A DNA stretch of 64,000 nucleotides. Source: Flavobacteriales bacterium (lineage in GTDB: Bacteria; Bacteroidota; Bacteroidia; Flavobacteriales_F; PHOS-HE28). Positions 44,008-52,172 of the stretch are shown one piece after another. The position numbers and the translations under genes are program-made. The first letter of the stretch is position 1. Each line of letters begins with the position of its first letter. The notes beneath the pieces were generated by a model that ran no database searches, had not been told where the DNA came from, and saw nothing but the letters and a program-made list of their open reading frames with translations. The stretch lies in contig JACJZF010000007.1 in the NCBI GenBank assembly GCA_020635725.1, positions 124,001-188,000 on the forward strand, read 5' to 3'.

Positions 44008-44690
44008 GCCTGAGGCGCGCCCATCGGCCGGAAGTGATGGATCCACGAGCGCTCGATGACCCGGAAGCCGAAGCGGTCGTAAAGCGCCAAGGCCGGCGAA
44101 TTACCGTCTTGCGTGGCCACGCGCACCTTCGTGTTCCCGGCGAGCCGCGCCGCGTGAGCGCTGGCCTGCAGCAGCTTCCCCCCAAGGCCTCGGCCACGCG
44201 CCCGCTCATCCACCGCGATCAACCCGATGGTCGAATGCGATGGACCGTGCGCGATGCTCACGAAGCCCGTGAGCCCGGTCTCATCGGAGGTGGTCAGCAC
44301 TTCTTTATCCGTGGCGGCGACCGACCGCTCGATCCACCGGCGGTACAGCCGTTCGAATTCGTTCCTGGTGAATCCTGGGTCCAGCCTATAGCGTGAATGA
44401 ATGCCGCTTTCCAGCGCAAGCCGGTACAACGCGTCGCTCACAGGCGGACCTATGCGACGCACTTCCACGGAAGCTTCGAGCACCTCATCCGCGGCGATCT
44501 CACGCTCGAGCACCACCTTCACATCGAACAGGGGCAGCGAGGGGATGCGGGCATCCGAGATGACGTACACCAAGGCATAGGCCTTCGATGCAAGCATGAA
44601 TTCTGCGAGACCGAAAGACCCGGAGCGGACCTGTGCGCGGCCTACCTCATAGCCGAAAAACTCCGAGTCCCAGGCGAGCCGCTCGATCAT
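44004..44690 (-). CDS. wecD: GNAT acetyltransferase, WecD (RffC)-like
   Basis: A 228-residue GNAT protein. N-terminus ERLAWDSEFFGYEVGRAQVR is the two-part pattern of RffC-type enzymes (W-x-x-x-FFG); the acetyl-CoA fold is in GLIAVDERARGRGLGGKLL, and the end KVRVATQDGNSPALALYDRF matches WecD (RVATQ-GN-AL). It should N-acetylate the 4-amino sugar made by WecE. Both ends overlap neighbours by 4 nt (ATGA). Confidence 0.85.
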   Translation of the reverse strand: MIERLAWDSEFFGYEVGRAQVRSGSFGLAEFMLASKAYALVYVISDARIPSLPLFDVKVVLEREIAADEVLEASVEVRRIGPPVSDALYRLALESGIHSRYRLDPGFTRNEFERLYRRWIERSVAATDKEVLTTSDETGLTGFVSIAHGPSHSTIGLIAVDERARGRGLGGKLLQASAHAARLAGNTKVRVATQDGNSPALALYDRFGFRVIERSWIHHFRPMGAPQA

Positions 44691-45604
44691 GGCACCTGCC
44701 GCTCGATGATGTAGAGCGGGCGGTCCTTCACGCCTTCGAAGGTCTTGCCCACGTAGAGGCCCACCGTGCCCAAGGTGATCATGAGGCACCCGGAGAGGAA
44801 CCAGATGCTCGATATCAGGCTGGCATAACCCAGCACAGTGATATCGCCCTGGGCCCACTTGATCAGCGTGTACACCACCAGGAGCATGGAGCACAGCGCC
44901 ACACCCACGCCGAATTTGACCATCAGGCGCAAGGGCTTGTCGCTGTATGCCAGTATGATGTCCATCGCCAAACGCGCCATCCGCCGCCAGCCGTAACTGC
45001 TCTTGCCCACGGTGCGCCCGGCATGCTCCACATCGAGCTTGGCGGTTCGGAAGCCCACCCATTTCACCATGGTGGGGAAATAGCGGATGCTCTCGCGCAA
45101 CCGGCAGACCTCGCGGATCACCGCGCTGGAATACACGCCGAAGTTGGCCACGGTCTCGTCCTGCTCACTGCCCGTGAGGTAACCGAGTGTGCGGTAGAAG
45201 AGACGGCTCGATAGCCGTTTCAGGAATCCGTCCTGCCGTTCCACGCGTCGTGCAAGCACAATGTCATAACCTTCCTGCATCCGCGCCAGAAGCCGTGGGA
45301 TCTCCTCCGGACGGTCCTGGAGGTCGCAATCCATCACCACCACGGCATCTCCTTGGGCGTGATCGAGACCCGCGGTGATGGCGTAATGCTGACCGAAATT
45401 CCGGCTGAGCTTGAGGCCCTTGACACGGGAATCCGCGCTGCACGCGCGTTCAATCTCGGTCCAGCTCCCCTCGGGGCAGCCATCATCCACCAGTATCAGC
45501 TCCCAGTCCATGCCCATTTGGTCAAGCACGGCGCGCGTTCGGGAGACCAGTTCCGCTACGAGCGCCTTGCCCTTGTAAACAGGACTGACCACGGAGAGCT
45601 TCAT
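44687..45604 (-). CDS. Glycosyltransferase family 2 (ArnC/DPM1-like)
   Basis: A 305-residue GT2 enzyme anchored by two C-terminal membrane helices. Catalytic features: LSVVSPVYKGKALVAELV, LILVDDGCPEGSW, KLSRNFGQHYAITAGLDHA, VVVMDCDLQDRPEEIP (DxD-type). The helices are KFGVGVALCSMLLVVYTLI and ISSIWFLSGCLMITLGTVGL. Proteins like this transfer a sugar to undecaprenyl phosphate, supplying donors to GT-C transferases such as the two membrane proteins in this operon. First gene of the five-gene unit; TACCTTGG lies 16 nt upstream. Confidence 0.92.
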   Translation of the reverse strand: MKLSVVSPVYKGKALVAELVSRTRAVLDQMGMDWELILVDDGCPEGSWTEIERACSADSRVKGLKLSRNFGQHYAITAGLDHAQGDAVVVMDCDLQDRPEEIPRLLARMQEGYDIVLARRVERQDGFLKRLSSRLFYRTLGYLTGSEQDETVANFGVYSSAVIREVCRLRESIRYFPTMVKWVGFRTAKLDVEHAGRTVGKSSYGWRRMARLAMDIILAYSDKPLRLMVKFGVGVALCSMLLVVYTLIKWAQGDITVLGYASLISSIWFLSGCLMITLGTVGLYVGKTFEGVKDRPLYIIERQVP

Positions 45605-45620
45605 CGATTGTTCGGCGAGG

Positions 45621-45628
45621 CCAAGGTA
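45621..45628 (-). promoter_or_regulatory. Putative variant -7 box TACCTTGG for the wecE operon
   Basis: One mismatch to TAnnTTTG on the minus strand, 16 nt before the GT2 start, within a 112-nt gap after the preceding gene. Confidence 0.35.
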
Positions 45629-45716
45629 GCCTCCTGCCTCTAGACGGAGGCCCTCGGCAGGGTTGCGTTGATGCAATGCGCCGAATTCAAGTTTGGCCCG
45701 TAGCGCTCCGCTCAGG

Positions 45717-46214
45717 TCACACCGAGCGGACCATCACATGGTCGTCCATCACATAGCCGTGCCCGATATCGATCACCTCATCGCGCGTGATGTTGAAGCC
45801 ACGCTTGGCATACCACCGCAATGCCGGATTGAAGCGGTTCACGTTCAGCTCGACCAGCCCATCGCCCTGCGAACGTGCCGCGCCCAGCACGCCTCGCAAC
45901 AAGGCGTCGCCCACACCCGAACCTTGGGCCTCAGGCAATACGTACAGCTTGTGCAGGCGAGTGGTTCGGGTCCGGTATCCGGGCTGATACCCCGCGAACC
46001 CGATGACCGTGCCTGCCCGAGTGGCCAGCAGGAACAGGTGGCCGTGCTCCGTCAGCTGCTGCATCAGGGCGTACGTGCTGTACATGAGTTCAAGCATGTA
46101 CTCCAACTGTTCAGCGGAAAGGATCCGACTGTAGGCCACCGGCCACACCTTCAGCGCCACCGCTCGGATGTGCGGGATATCCGCTGGCGTAGCGGGTCGG
46201 ATGTCCGTGACCAT
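45717..46214 (-). CDS. GNAT family N-acetyltransferase
   Basis: A 165-residue RimI-like acetyltransferase: IRPATPADIPHIRAVALKVW at the start, the acetyl-CoA loop LYVLPEAQGSGVGDALLRGV, and ELNVNRFNPALRWYAKRGFN near the end. Acceptor unknown. It starts 6 nt after the upstream beta-barrel gene's stop, so it shares its transcript. Confidence 0.88.
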   Translation of the reverse strand: MVTDIRPATPADIPHIRAVALKVWPVAYSRILSAEQLEYMLELMYSTYALMQQLTEHGHLFLLATRAGTVIGFAGYQPGYRTRTTRLHKLYVLPEAQGSGVGDALLRGVLGAARSQGDGLVELNVNRFNPALRWYAKRGFNITRDEVIDIGHGYVMDDHVMVRSV

Positions 46215-46220
46215 GATCGG

Positions 46221-46946
46221 TCAGAGATGGAATTGAGCGCCTGCTAGAAGCCCTGCTTCCCAGAGATGGCCTTTGATAGGAGTATCGGCCAGTGCCGTGG
46301 CCTGCAGCCGTCCCCTCGGTCCGATGCGAATCGACCATCGCGTACCCAAATTGAGGCGCACCGGCAATTCGACACAGAGCGTGGCGCCGAACTCCCGGAA
46401 ATCGGTGGTGTTGTCCGACACGCGTGCGGTCTGGACAATGCCGGCGAAATCGCGCCGCTGCTGGCTGTACTCATTCATGAACAGGTCTGCCCATACCCCT
46501 ATGCCCGGCTCGAGCCGGAACCCACCGGTGCCGATCACCCGGTGGATCATGAGCGGCAGGCTGAGATACCGGAAATGCTCCCGGAACTCCAGGCGAACCG
46601 ATGAGGCCGGAAGGGCCGGGTCGTTCGGGTCCGCGCTGATCAGCGCCGTTTCCTGCTCGAACAGGTATCCGCGATCGCTGACCTGAAGTCCGCTTGAGAC
46701 CAGCCAATGGCTTCCCAGCGTGTAGGTGACCTCCACTCCGCTGGTCCAGCTCCATCGAGGGGTCTCATGCTCCTCCCGGAAGGCGATGATCATCGCACGC
46801 GTTTCATCGCCCGCATCATTCCGCAACGACCGGAAGCAACGGTCCACCGACACGCTCACGCCAAGAGCCCACGGAGAACGGGCATCGGTCTGCCCCAGGA
46901 TCGTGGATGCGAGCCCGAGCCCGATAATGAACGGGAGGCTGCGCAT
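46221..46946 (-). CDS. Outer-membrane beta-barrel protein
   Basis: A 241-residue protein with signal peptide MRSLPFIIGLGLASTILGQ. Amphipathic strands alternate with turns throughout (WALGVSVSVDRCF; WTSGVEVTYTLGSHWLVSSG; FRLEPGIGVWADLFMNEY; LRFN-type repeats), and the C-terminus LLAGAQFHL ends in a hydrophobic residue, as in PorT-like small barrels. Role unknown. It starts 5 nt after the 3-hydroxyacyl-CoA dehydrogenase stop. Confidence 0.75.
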   Translation of the reverse strand: MRSLPFIIGLGLASTILGQTDARSPWALGVSVSVDRCFRSLRNDAGDETRAMIIAFREEHETPRWSWTSGVEVTYTLGSHWLVSSGLQVSDRGYLFEQETALISADPNDPALPASSVRLEFREHFRYLSLPLMIHRVIGTGGFRLEPGIGVWADLFMNEYSQQRRDFAGIVQTARVSDNTTDFREFGATLCVELPVRLNLGTRWSIRIGPRGRLQATALADTPIKGHLWEAGLLAGAQFHL

Positions 46947-46951
46947 CGTGT

Positions 46952-47839
46952 TCAGCGTAGAAAGGCTGGCGACACCACCAGGTCCTTGCTGCCTGCGGTA
47001 TAGACGTAGAAGCCCTCACCGCTCTTCACGCCCAATTTGCCGGCGGTCACCATCTGCACGAGCAGCGGGCACGGCGCGTATTTCGGCTCGCCCAATCCTT
47101 CATGCAGCACCCGAAGGATGGCCAGGCAGGTATCCAGGCCGATGAAGTCCGCCAGTTGAAGCGGACCCATGGGGTGCGCCATGCCGAGTTTCATGATGGT
47201 GTCGATCTCCGCCACGCCGCCCACGCCCTGGAACAGGGTCTGTATCGATTCGTTGATCATGGGCATGAGGATGCGGTTGGCCACGAATCCGGCGTAGTCA
47301 TTCACCGTAACGGGCACCTTGCCGATCGCGCTGCTCAGATCGACCACGGTGCGGGTCACCTCGTCGCTGGTCTCATAGCCGCGGATCACCTCCACCAGCT
47401 TCATCACGGGCACGGGATTCATGAAGTGCATGCCGATGACCTGCCCCGGACGCTTGGTGGCCGCCGCGATGCGCGTGATGCTGATGGATGAGGTGTTGGT
47501 AGCGAGAATGGCGGAAGCTGGCGCGCTGGCATCCAGGTCGCGGAAGATCTTGAGCTTAAGGTCCACGTTCTCGGTGGCCGCCTCCACCACGAGGCCGGCC
47601 TCCTTCACGCCGGCGGCCATGTCCGTGGTGCTGGCGATGCGCGCGATCGTCGCCTGCTTCTGCTCCTCGCTCAAGGTGCCCTTGGCCACCTGGCGATCGA
47701 GGTTCTTGGCGATCGTGGCCAGGCCCTTGTCCAGACCGGCCTGTGAGATATCGATCAGGGTGACCTGGTGCCCGTTCTGTGCGAACACATGCGCGATGCC
47801 GTTGCCCATCTGGCCGGCGCCGATGACAGAGATCTTCAT
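46952..47839 (-). CDS. 3-hydroxybutyryl-CoA dehydrogenase family
   Basis: A 295-residue NAD-dependent enzyme oxidising 3-hydroxyacyl-CoA. Rossmann motif ISVIGAGQMGNGIAHVFAQN, family region ASAILATNTSSISITRIA, catalytic HFMNP (GMHFMNPVPVMKLVEVI), and C-terminal MGPLQLADFIGLDTCLAIL. It resembles Hbd/FadB2; the pathway (fatty-acid oxidation or butanoate metabolism) cannot be fixed. Start at 47839 is by family fit. It sits among polysaccharide genes, 47 nt after the sugar transferase. Confidence 0.93.
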   Translation of the reverse strand: MKISVIGAGQMGNGIAHVFAQNGHQVTLIDISQAGLDKGLATIAKNLDRQVAKGTLSEEQKQATIARIASTTDMAAGVKEAGLVVEAATENVDLKLKIFRDLDASAPASAILATNTSSISITRIAAATKRPGQVIGMHFMNPVPVMKLVEVIRGYETSDEVTRTVVDLSSAIGKVPVTVNDYAGFVANRILMPMINESIQTLFQGVGGVAEIDTIMKLGMAHPMGPLQLADFIGLDTCLAILRVLHEGLGEPKYAPCPLLVQMVTAGKLGVKSGEGFYVYTAGSKDLVVSPAFLR

Positions 47840-47886
47840 GAAGGTGTGATTACGCGGGCAAGGTAGGGGCGGATCATCACCCACGC

Positions 47887-49302
47887 CTACTTGCCATCGC
47901 CCTTGAGGATGATGAGCACCGTGTACGCCAGGATCTTCAGGTCCACGGCCAGGCTCATGTTCTCGATGTAGAGGATGTCATACTTGAGGCGGCGCACCAT
48001 CTGCTGCACGTTCTCGGCGTATCCGAACTTCACCTGTCCCCAGCTCGTGATCCCGGGCCGCACCTTCTGCAGGTGGCGGTAATGCGGGGCCAGTTCCATG
48101 ATCGCATCGATGAAGTGCTGGCGCTCCGGTCGAGGACCCACCAGGCTCATGTCGCCCTTGAGCACGTTCCAGAACTGGGGCAGCTCATCCATGCGGGTGC
48201 GCCGCAGCCAGCGGCCCACCGGCGTGATGCGCGGGTCGTTCTGGCTGCTCAGCTGGGGGCCATCGCGCTCGGCGTCGCAATACATGCTGCGGAACTTGAT
48301 GATCAAGAACGGGCGGCCATGCTTGCCGATACGCTCCTGGCGGAAGAAGACCGGACCCTTCGAGTTCCATCGCACGGCCAAGGCGATGGCGGCGAAGCCC
48401 GGCGTGAGCAGCACCAGTGCGATGGTGCTCGCCACGATGTCGAAGGCGCGCTTCAGGGAGAACTGCCACGCGGGCATGATCTCCGGATTCACCTCGATCA
48501 GCGGAGTGCCGAAGATGCTCGTCATCTTAACAGAGCCGGAGAGGATGTCGTACATGTCCGGGATCACCTTGATCCGCACGCCGGTGCCTTCCAATTCGTT
48601 CATGATCCGGCTCATGTGCTCGTGCTCCCCGGAATCCACCGCGATGATGGCCTCCTCCACGCCGTGCGAGGCGATCACCTGTCGGAGCTCATGCCATTTC
48701 CCCAGGCGTGGCAACGTGCCGGCCAGTTGCTGGTCGCCACCGTTCACGTTCACGAAGCCGATGAAGCGGTTGCCGGGCGATTTCTCCATGGCCTCGATCT
48801 CGTGGAAGACCGCCAGCGCGCGCTCGTTGCCTCCCACCAGCACCGTATTGAATCCGATGAGCCGGTCATGCACCTTGCGCACCGTGCTGCTGGTGATCAG
48901 GAAGCGCAACGGGAAGGTGATGCCGAAGTGAAGCGCGAAGAGCGCCAGGAACGACCGGTAGTGGTAGCGCGCGCTGGGCACTTCATCGTCCAACAGGAGC
49001 ACGAAGAAGATCACCAGCACCCCGATGAGCGAAACGAGCAGGGTCTGGCCTAGCTCTTTGGTGCGGAACCGGCGGTACACCTCGCGGTAGCCGCCGATCG
49101 CCGTGTAAAGGCCGAACCAGAACAAGGGCACCAGCACCAGTCCTTTCAGGTAGTTCGTGTCCCAGTCCAGCGGAACCGGTCCGCCGAATTTCATGGGCTC
49201 CAGCTCCAGCTTGCGGAAAGCCCAGAAGAGCGTCCACGCGGCGGCCGATCCGAGGATGTCGGCGAGCACGTACTTGGCCACCAATGCCCGGCGCCCGTTC
49301 AT
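47887..49302 (-). CDS. Undecaprenyl-phosphate sugar phosphotransferase (WcaJ/WbaP type)
   Basis: A 471-residue polyprenyl glycosylphosphotransferase that starts exopolysaccharide or O-antigen units. N-terminal membrane helices (residues about 10-130), a CoA-binding-like soluble domain (FNTVLVGGNERALAVFHEIE), a further helix, then the catalytic bacterial sugar transferase domain: KRAFDIVASTIALVLL, GPVFFRQERIGKHGRPF, KFRSM, RTRMDELPQFWNVLKGDMSL, VGPRPERQHF, VRPGITSWGQVKFGY. It overlaps the upstream lipoprotein gene by 4 nt (ATGA). Confidence 0.94.
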   Translation of the reverse strand: MNGRRALVAKYVLADILGSAAAWTLFWAFRKLELEPMKFGGPVPLDWDTNYLKGLVLVPLFWFGLYTAIGGYREVYRRFRTKELGQTLLVSLIGVLVIFFVLLLDDEVPSARYHYRSFLALFALHFGITFPLRFLITSSTVRKVHDRLIGFNTVLVGGNERALAVFHEIEAMEKSPGNRFIGFVNVNGGDQQLAGTLPRLGKWHELRQVIASHGVEEAIIAVDSGEHEHMSRIMNELEGTGVRIKVIPDMYDILSGSVKMTSIFGTPLIEVNPEIMPAWQFSLKRAFDIVASTIALVLLTPGFAAIALAVRWNSKGPVFFRQERIGKHGRPFLIIKFRSMYCDAERDGPQLSSQNDPRITPVGRWLRRTRMDELPQFWNVLKGDMSLVGPRPERQHFIDAIMELAPHYRHLQKVRPGITSWGQVKFGYAENVQQMVRRLKYDILYIENMSLAVDLKILAYTVLIILKGDGK

Positions 49303-50165
49303 GAGCCGAAGCGTACCAGCTTGACGTTGTCGACGTCGATCTCGGCAGAGCTGGAGCCGCTCGGCAACGAGGCCTCGAAGTAGAAATCGCGCTGCGTGAC
49401 CCCGGCGTTGTACACCGCGCTCAGGTCGATGTACACCTTGTTCCACGGCATGCTGCCATCGCTCCGGCGTGTGGGCACCAGCAGCACCAAGGGCACCGAG
49501 GTCTCCGTGCCTTCGAGGTTCACGATCGCGCCCACGGTGAACAGCAGGTCGTTGCGGTAGTCAAGCTCCAGGAAGGCCGGACCGCTGGCCGCCTCGAAGT
49601 CCTCATCGGAATACACCTTGATGTAGGGGTGCGCCGCATCGAGCCGCATTGCGCCGCAAGAAGTACCCTCCAGAAAAGGGAATCCAGGTTCCTCGCTGGG
49701 CGTGATCCGCAGCAAGGTGGTGTCGCTCTCGTCCGTCACGTTCAGGCGGACGAAGGTGTCCTCGAAGCCTTCAAGCCAGATGTCCGTGCTCGCTTGGTAG
49801 CCGATGGACGGGCTGAGGGCGGCGGTGCCCTCACGTGTGAGCGACACCGTCCCGGTCCACGTGGTGTAGAACGGGTATTGCAGGCGATCGTCGAACAATC
49901 CGTTCCGCTTCACCCCGGGCACCACATCGATGCGGTGGTTCCCTTCGGCCAGCACGGGGATCCGCGCCGGCAATTCCCACACGCCGATGAAGGACTCGTC
50001 AACACTCACCCATGCATCGGTGATGCGGCTGGTGGCCAGGCCCTGCTCACTGCTCGTGGTCAGTGTCATGGCCGGCACTTCGAGATAGGCCGGCACTTTA
50101 TCGCCCTTGGCGCAGGAGCCTAGGAGCGCGATCACGAGAAGCCCGGCAGCGTAGCGTCGTACCAT
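49299..50165 (-). CDS. Lipoprotein of the polysaccharide region
   Basis: A 288-residue predicted lipoprotein with signal MVRRYAAGLLVIALLGSC and lipobox Cys at residue 18. The mature part is beta-rich (ITDAWVSVDESFIGVWELPA; GNHRIDVVPGVKRNGLFDDR; YPFYTTWTGTVSLTREG; PAFLELDYRNDLLFTVGAIV). I do not recognise a named domain. An alternative ATG at 50219 overlaps the upstream gene's stop and would add 18 residues before the signal. Its coupling to the sugar transferase suggests a surface-glycan role, unproven. Confidence 0.72.
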   Translation of the reverse strand: MVRRYAAGLLVIALLGSCAKGDKVPAYLEVPAMTLTTSSEQGLATSRITDAWVSVDESFIGVWELPARIPVLAEGNHRIDVVPGVKRNGLFDDRLQYPFYTTWTGTVSLTREGTAALSPSIGYQASTDIWLEGFEDTFVRLNVTDESDTTLLRITPSEEPGFPFLEGTSCGAMRLDAAHPYIKVYSDEDFEAASGPAFLELDYRNDLLFTVGAIVNLEGTETSVPLVLLVPTRRSDGSMPWNKVYIDLSAVYNAGVTQRDFYFEASLPSGSSSAEIDVDNVKLVRFGS

Positions 50166-50211
50166 ATGGACTCGGAGGGAACGATCGGAATCGCGGATCA
50201 GTATGCGGCCC

Positions 50212-51198
50212 TCACGCATGTTGAACGGCCATGCCTTCCAGGACCCGATGCGCCGTGCGCAGTGCCTCGGTGCCTTGCTCCAAGGTGACCGCGGCAGCGG
50301 TGCCTGCGGCGATGCTTCCGGCGAACGCCGCCAGCTCCTCGCGAATGGCGTTGCTGGCCTTCACCTCGGGCTTCTCGAAGCTGATCTCACGCGAGCCTTT
50401 GCCCTCACCGAGCTCCAAGGTGATCGCGAAGGGATCCGGTTCGCCCGAAACCGGTCGCATGCGCACGATCTCCGCTTCCTTGGTGAGCATGTCCACCGCG
50501 ATGTAGGCATCGCGCTGGAAGAAGCGGCTCTTGCGCATGTTCTTCAGGCTGATGCGGCTGGCGGTGAGGTTGGCCACGCAACCGTTGGCGAACCCGATGC
50601 GTGCATTGGCGATGTCGGGGGTATCGCTCACCACGGCCACACCGCTGGCGCTCACCGAGGCTACCGGGCTGTCCACCACGCTCAGCACGACATCGATGTC
50701 GTGGATCATGAGGTCCAGCACCACGCTCACATCCGTGCCCCGCGGATTGAACTGCGCCAGGCGATGGGTCTCGATGAACATGGGGTTGAGCAGGTGCGGC
50801 CGGGCCGCCACGAAAGCCGGGTTGAAGCGCTCCACGTGGCCTACCTGAACCAAGCGCCCGGCTTTGACGGCCAGTTCCATCAGGTGCTCCGCCTCGGCCA
50901 CGGTATGGGTCACCGGCTTCTCGATGAACACGTGGAGGCCGCGCGCCAGGGCTGCCTCCGCCAATGCATGATGGCTCAGGGTCGGTGTCACGATGTCGAT
51001 CGCATCCACCTGCTCCATCAGTTCCTCGGCCGAGGTGAACGGGCGGGCGCCGAACTCCTGCTCGATCGCCGCGCGCTTCTCCGGATGCGGGTCGTGGAAG
51101 CCCACGCACACGGCACCCTCCACCTCCCGCCATTGTTGTATATGGATTCGGCCCAGATGGCCGGCGCCGAGCACGCCTACACGAAGGTTCGAGGACAT
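50212..51198 (-). CDS. Gfo/Idh/MocA family oxidoreductase
   Basis: A 328-residue NAD(P)-dependent oxidoreductase. Rossmann motif LRVGVLGAGHLGRIHIQQW, the family EKP motif in LHVFIEKPVTHTVAEAE, and LVQVGHVERFNPAFVAARP; the middle SVVLDLMIHDIDVVLSVVDS carries the conserved His. Such enzymes act on sugars, often nucleotide sugars; one step of surface sugar synthesis is plausible here. The start at 51198 is downstream of an exact TATTTTTG box; 65 upstream codons in frame are excluded. Confidence 0.9.
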   Translation of the reverse strand: MSSNLRVGVLGAGHLGRIHIQQWREVEGAVCVGFHDPHPEKRAAIEQEFGARPFTSAEELMEQVDAIDIVTPTLSHHALAEAALARGLHVFIEKPVTHTVAEAEHLMELAVKAGRLVQVGHVERFNPAFVAARPHLLNPMFIETHRLAQFNPRGTDVSVVLDLMIHDIDVVLSVVDSPVASVSASGVAVVSDTPDIANARIGFANGCVANLTASRISLKNMRKSRFFQRDAYIAVDMLTKEAEIVRMRPVSGEPDPFAITLELGEGKGSREISFEKPEVKASNAIREELAAFAGSIAAGTAAAVTLEQGTEALRTAHRVLEGMAVQHA

Positions 51199-51228
51199 TT
51201 CTTTGAGTGGGCCCCTGTTGAAGGGCGG

Positions 51229-51236
51229 CAAAAATA
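51229..51236 (-). promoter_or_regulatory. Putative -7 box TATTTTTG for the Gfo/Idh gene
   Basis: Exact TAnnTTTG match 30 nt before the start at 51198; the following 12 nt (CCGCCCTTCAA onward) repeat the prfC leader. Confidence 0.55.
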
Positions 51237-51264
51237 GACGGCCGATCCACGCAGCGGGTCTGGC

Positions 51265-51272
51265 TAATTTCG
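51265..51272 (+). promoter_or_regulatory. Putative -7 box TAATTTCG, 4 nt before the pcm GTG start
   Basis: TAATTTCG-CCCA-GTG, the same arrangement as before rocF. Suggests a leaderless mRNA. Confidence 0.45.
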
Positions 51273-51276
51273 CCCA

Positions 51277-51927
51277 GTGATCAACGATAGCTATCGCCAC
51301 CAGGGCATGCGCCGCAAGCTGGTGGAGGAATTGAAGGGGAAGGGCATACGGGAGGAAGCCGTTCTGACCGCCATCGGCACCGTGCCTCGGCACCTGTTCA
51401 TCGATGATTCCGCTTTCCAGTCACGGGCTTATGAGGACACGGCCTTCCCCATACCCTGCGGGCAGACTATTTCCCAGCCCTATACCGTGGCCTTCCAAAG
51501 TGAGCTCCTGCAGCTCACCCGTGGTATGAAGGTGCTCGAGGTGGGCACGGGCTCCGGTTACCAGTGCGCGGTGCTCTCGGCCATGGGTGCCAGGGTGTTC
51601 AGCATCGAGCGCCACCGGCCGCTCTACCTTCAGACCAAGGCTCGTCTGGCCGCATTGGGTTACCGTGCTTCCTTATATCATGGCGATGGGTACCTCGGCC
51701 TGGAGCGTGAGGCACCCTTCGATCGGGTGATCGTCACCTGCGGAGCGCCCATGGTGCCGGCGGCTCTGCTCGCGCAACTCAAGGCCGGCGGTCGTGCCGT
51801 GATTCCCGTCGGAGAAGGGGAGGTGCAACGCATGGTGCTGATCCAGAAGGAGATGGATGGCCGATTGGTGCAGGCGGACCAAGGCGTTTTCCGGTTCGTT
51901 CCAATGCTTGCCGACAAAGCGAGCTGA
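51277..51927 (+). CDS. pcm: Protein-L-isoaspartate O-methyltransferase
   Basis: A 216-residue methyltransferase that repairs isoaspartyl damage using SAM. N-terminus INDSYRHQGMRRKLVEELKG matches the family and supports the GTG start at 51277 over ATG 51307. Then AVLTAIGTVPRHLFIDDSAF, AFPIPCGQTISQPY (family signature), SAM motif I KVLEVGTGSGYQCAVLS, and VIPVGEGEVQRMVLIQK. Complete. Monocistronic. Confidence 0.95.
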   Translation: MINDSYRHQGMRRKLVEELKGKGIREEAVLTAIGTVPRHLFIDDSAFQSRAYEDTAFPIPCGQTISQPYTVAFQSELLQLTRGMKVLEVGTGSGYQCAVLSAMGARVFSIERHRPLYLQTKARLAALGYRASLYHGDGYLGLEREAPFDRVIVTCGAPMVPAALLAQLKAGGRAVIPVGEGEVQRMVLIQKEMDGRLVQADQGVFRFVPMLADKAS

Positions 51928-52085
51928 TTAGGAGTGCCATGGAAAAGCGGGTGGGCAGCATCTTTCCATCACCCGTCAAGGCTGCCTAAGATTCACTTCA
52001 AACGGCTGTTGATGAAATGGTTAGGTGCATATTGGCCCGCGGGTATGCCGGGTGCTCGTAATCATTTTTCGTCCACAATATGTCG

Positions 52086-52116
52086 TTGACAATGCCAAGG
52101 GTGGTGTATATGTTTG
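52086..52116 (+). promoter_or_regulatory. Strong Bacteroidota-type promoter TTG-N20-TATGTTTG
   Basis: TTG at 52086-52088, exactly 20 nt, then the exact -7 box TATGTTTG at 52109-52116, in an AT-rich stretch. The start codon lies 56 nt downstream. A second exact box, TACCTTTG at 52131-52138, falls inside the leader. Best promoter in the window. Confidence 0.75.
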
Positions 52117-52172
52117 CGCCCCACCGGAAATACCTTTGATCCGGGCAATAAGGCAAACACAAACCAAACCAG

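Noticed and set aside
51930..51995. Terminator after pcm (GGCAGC...GCTGCC)
   Set aside because: Only six pairs around a long loop and no T-run.
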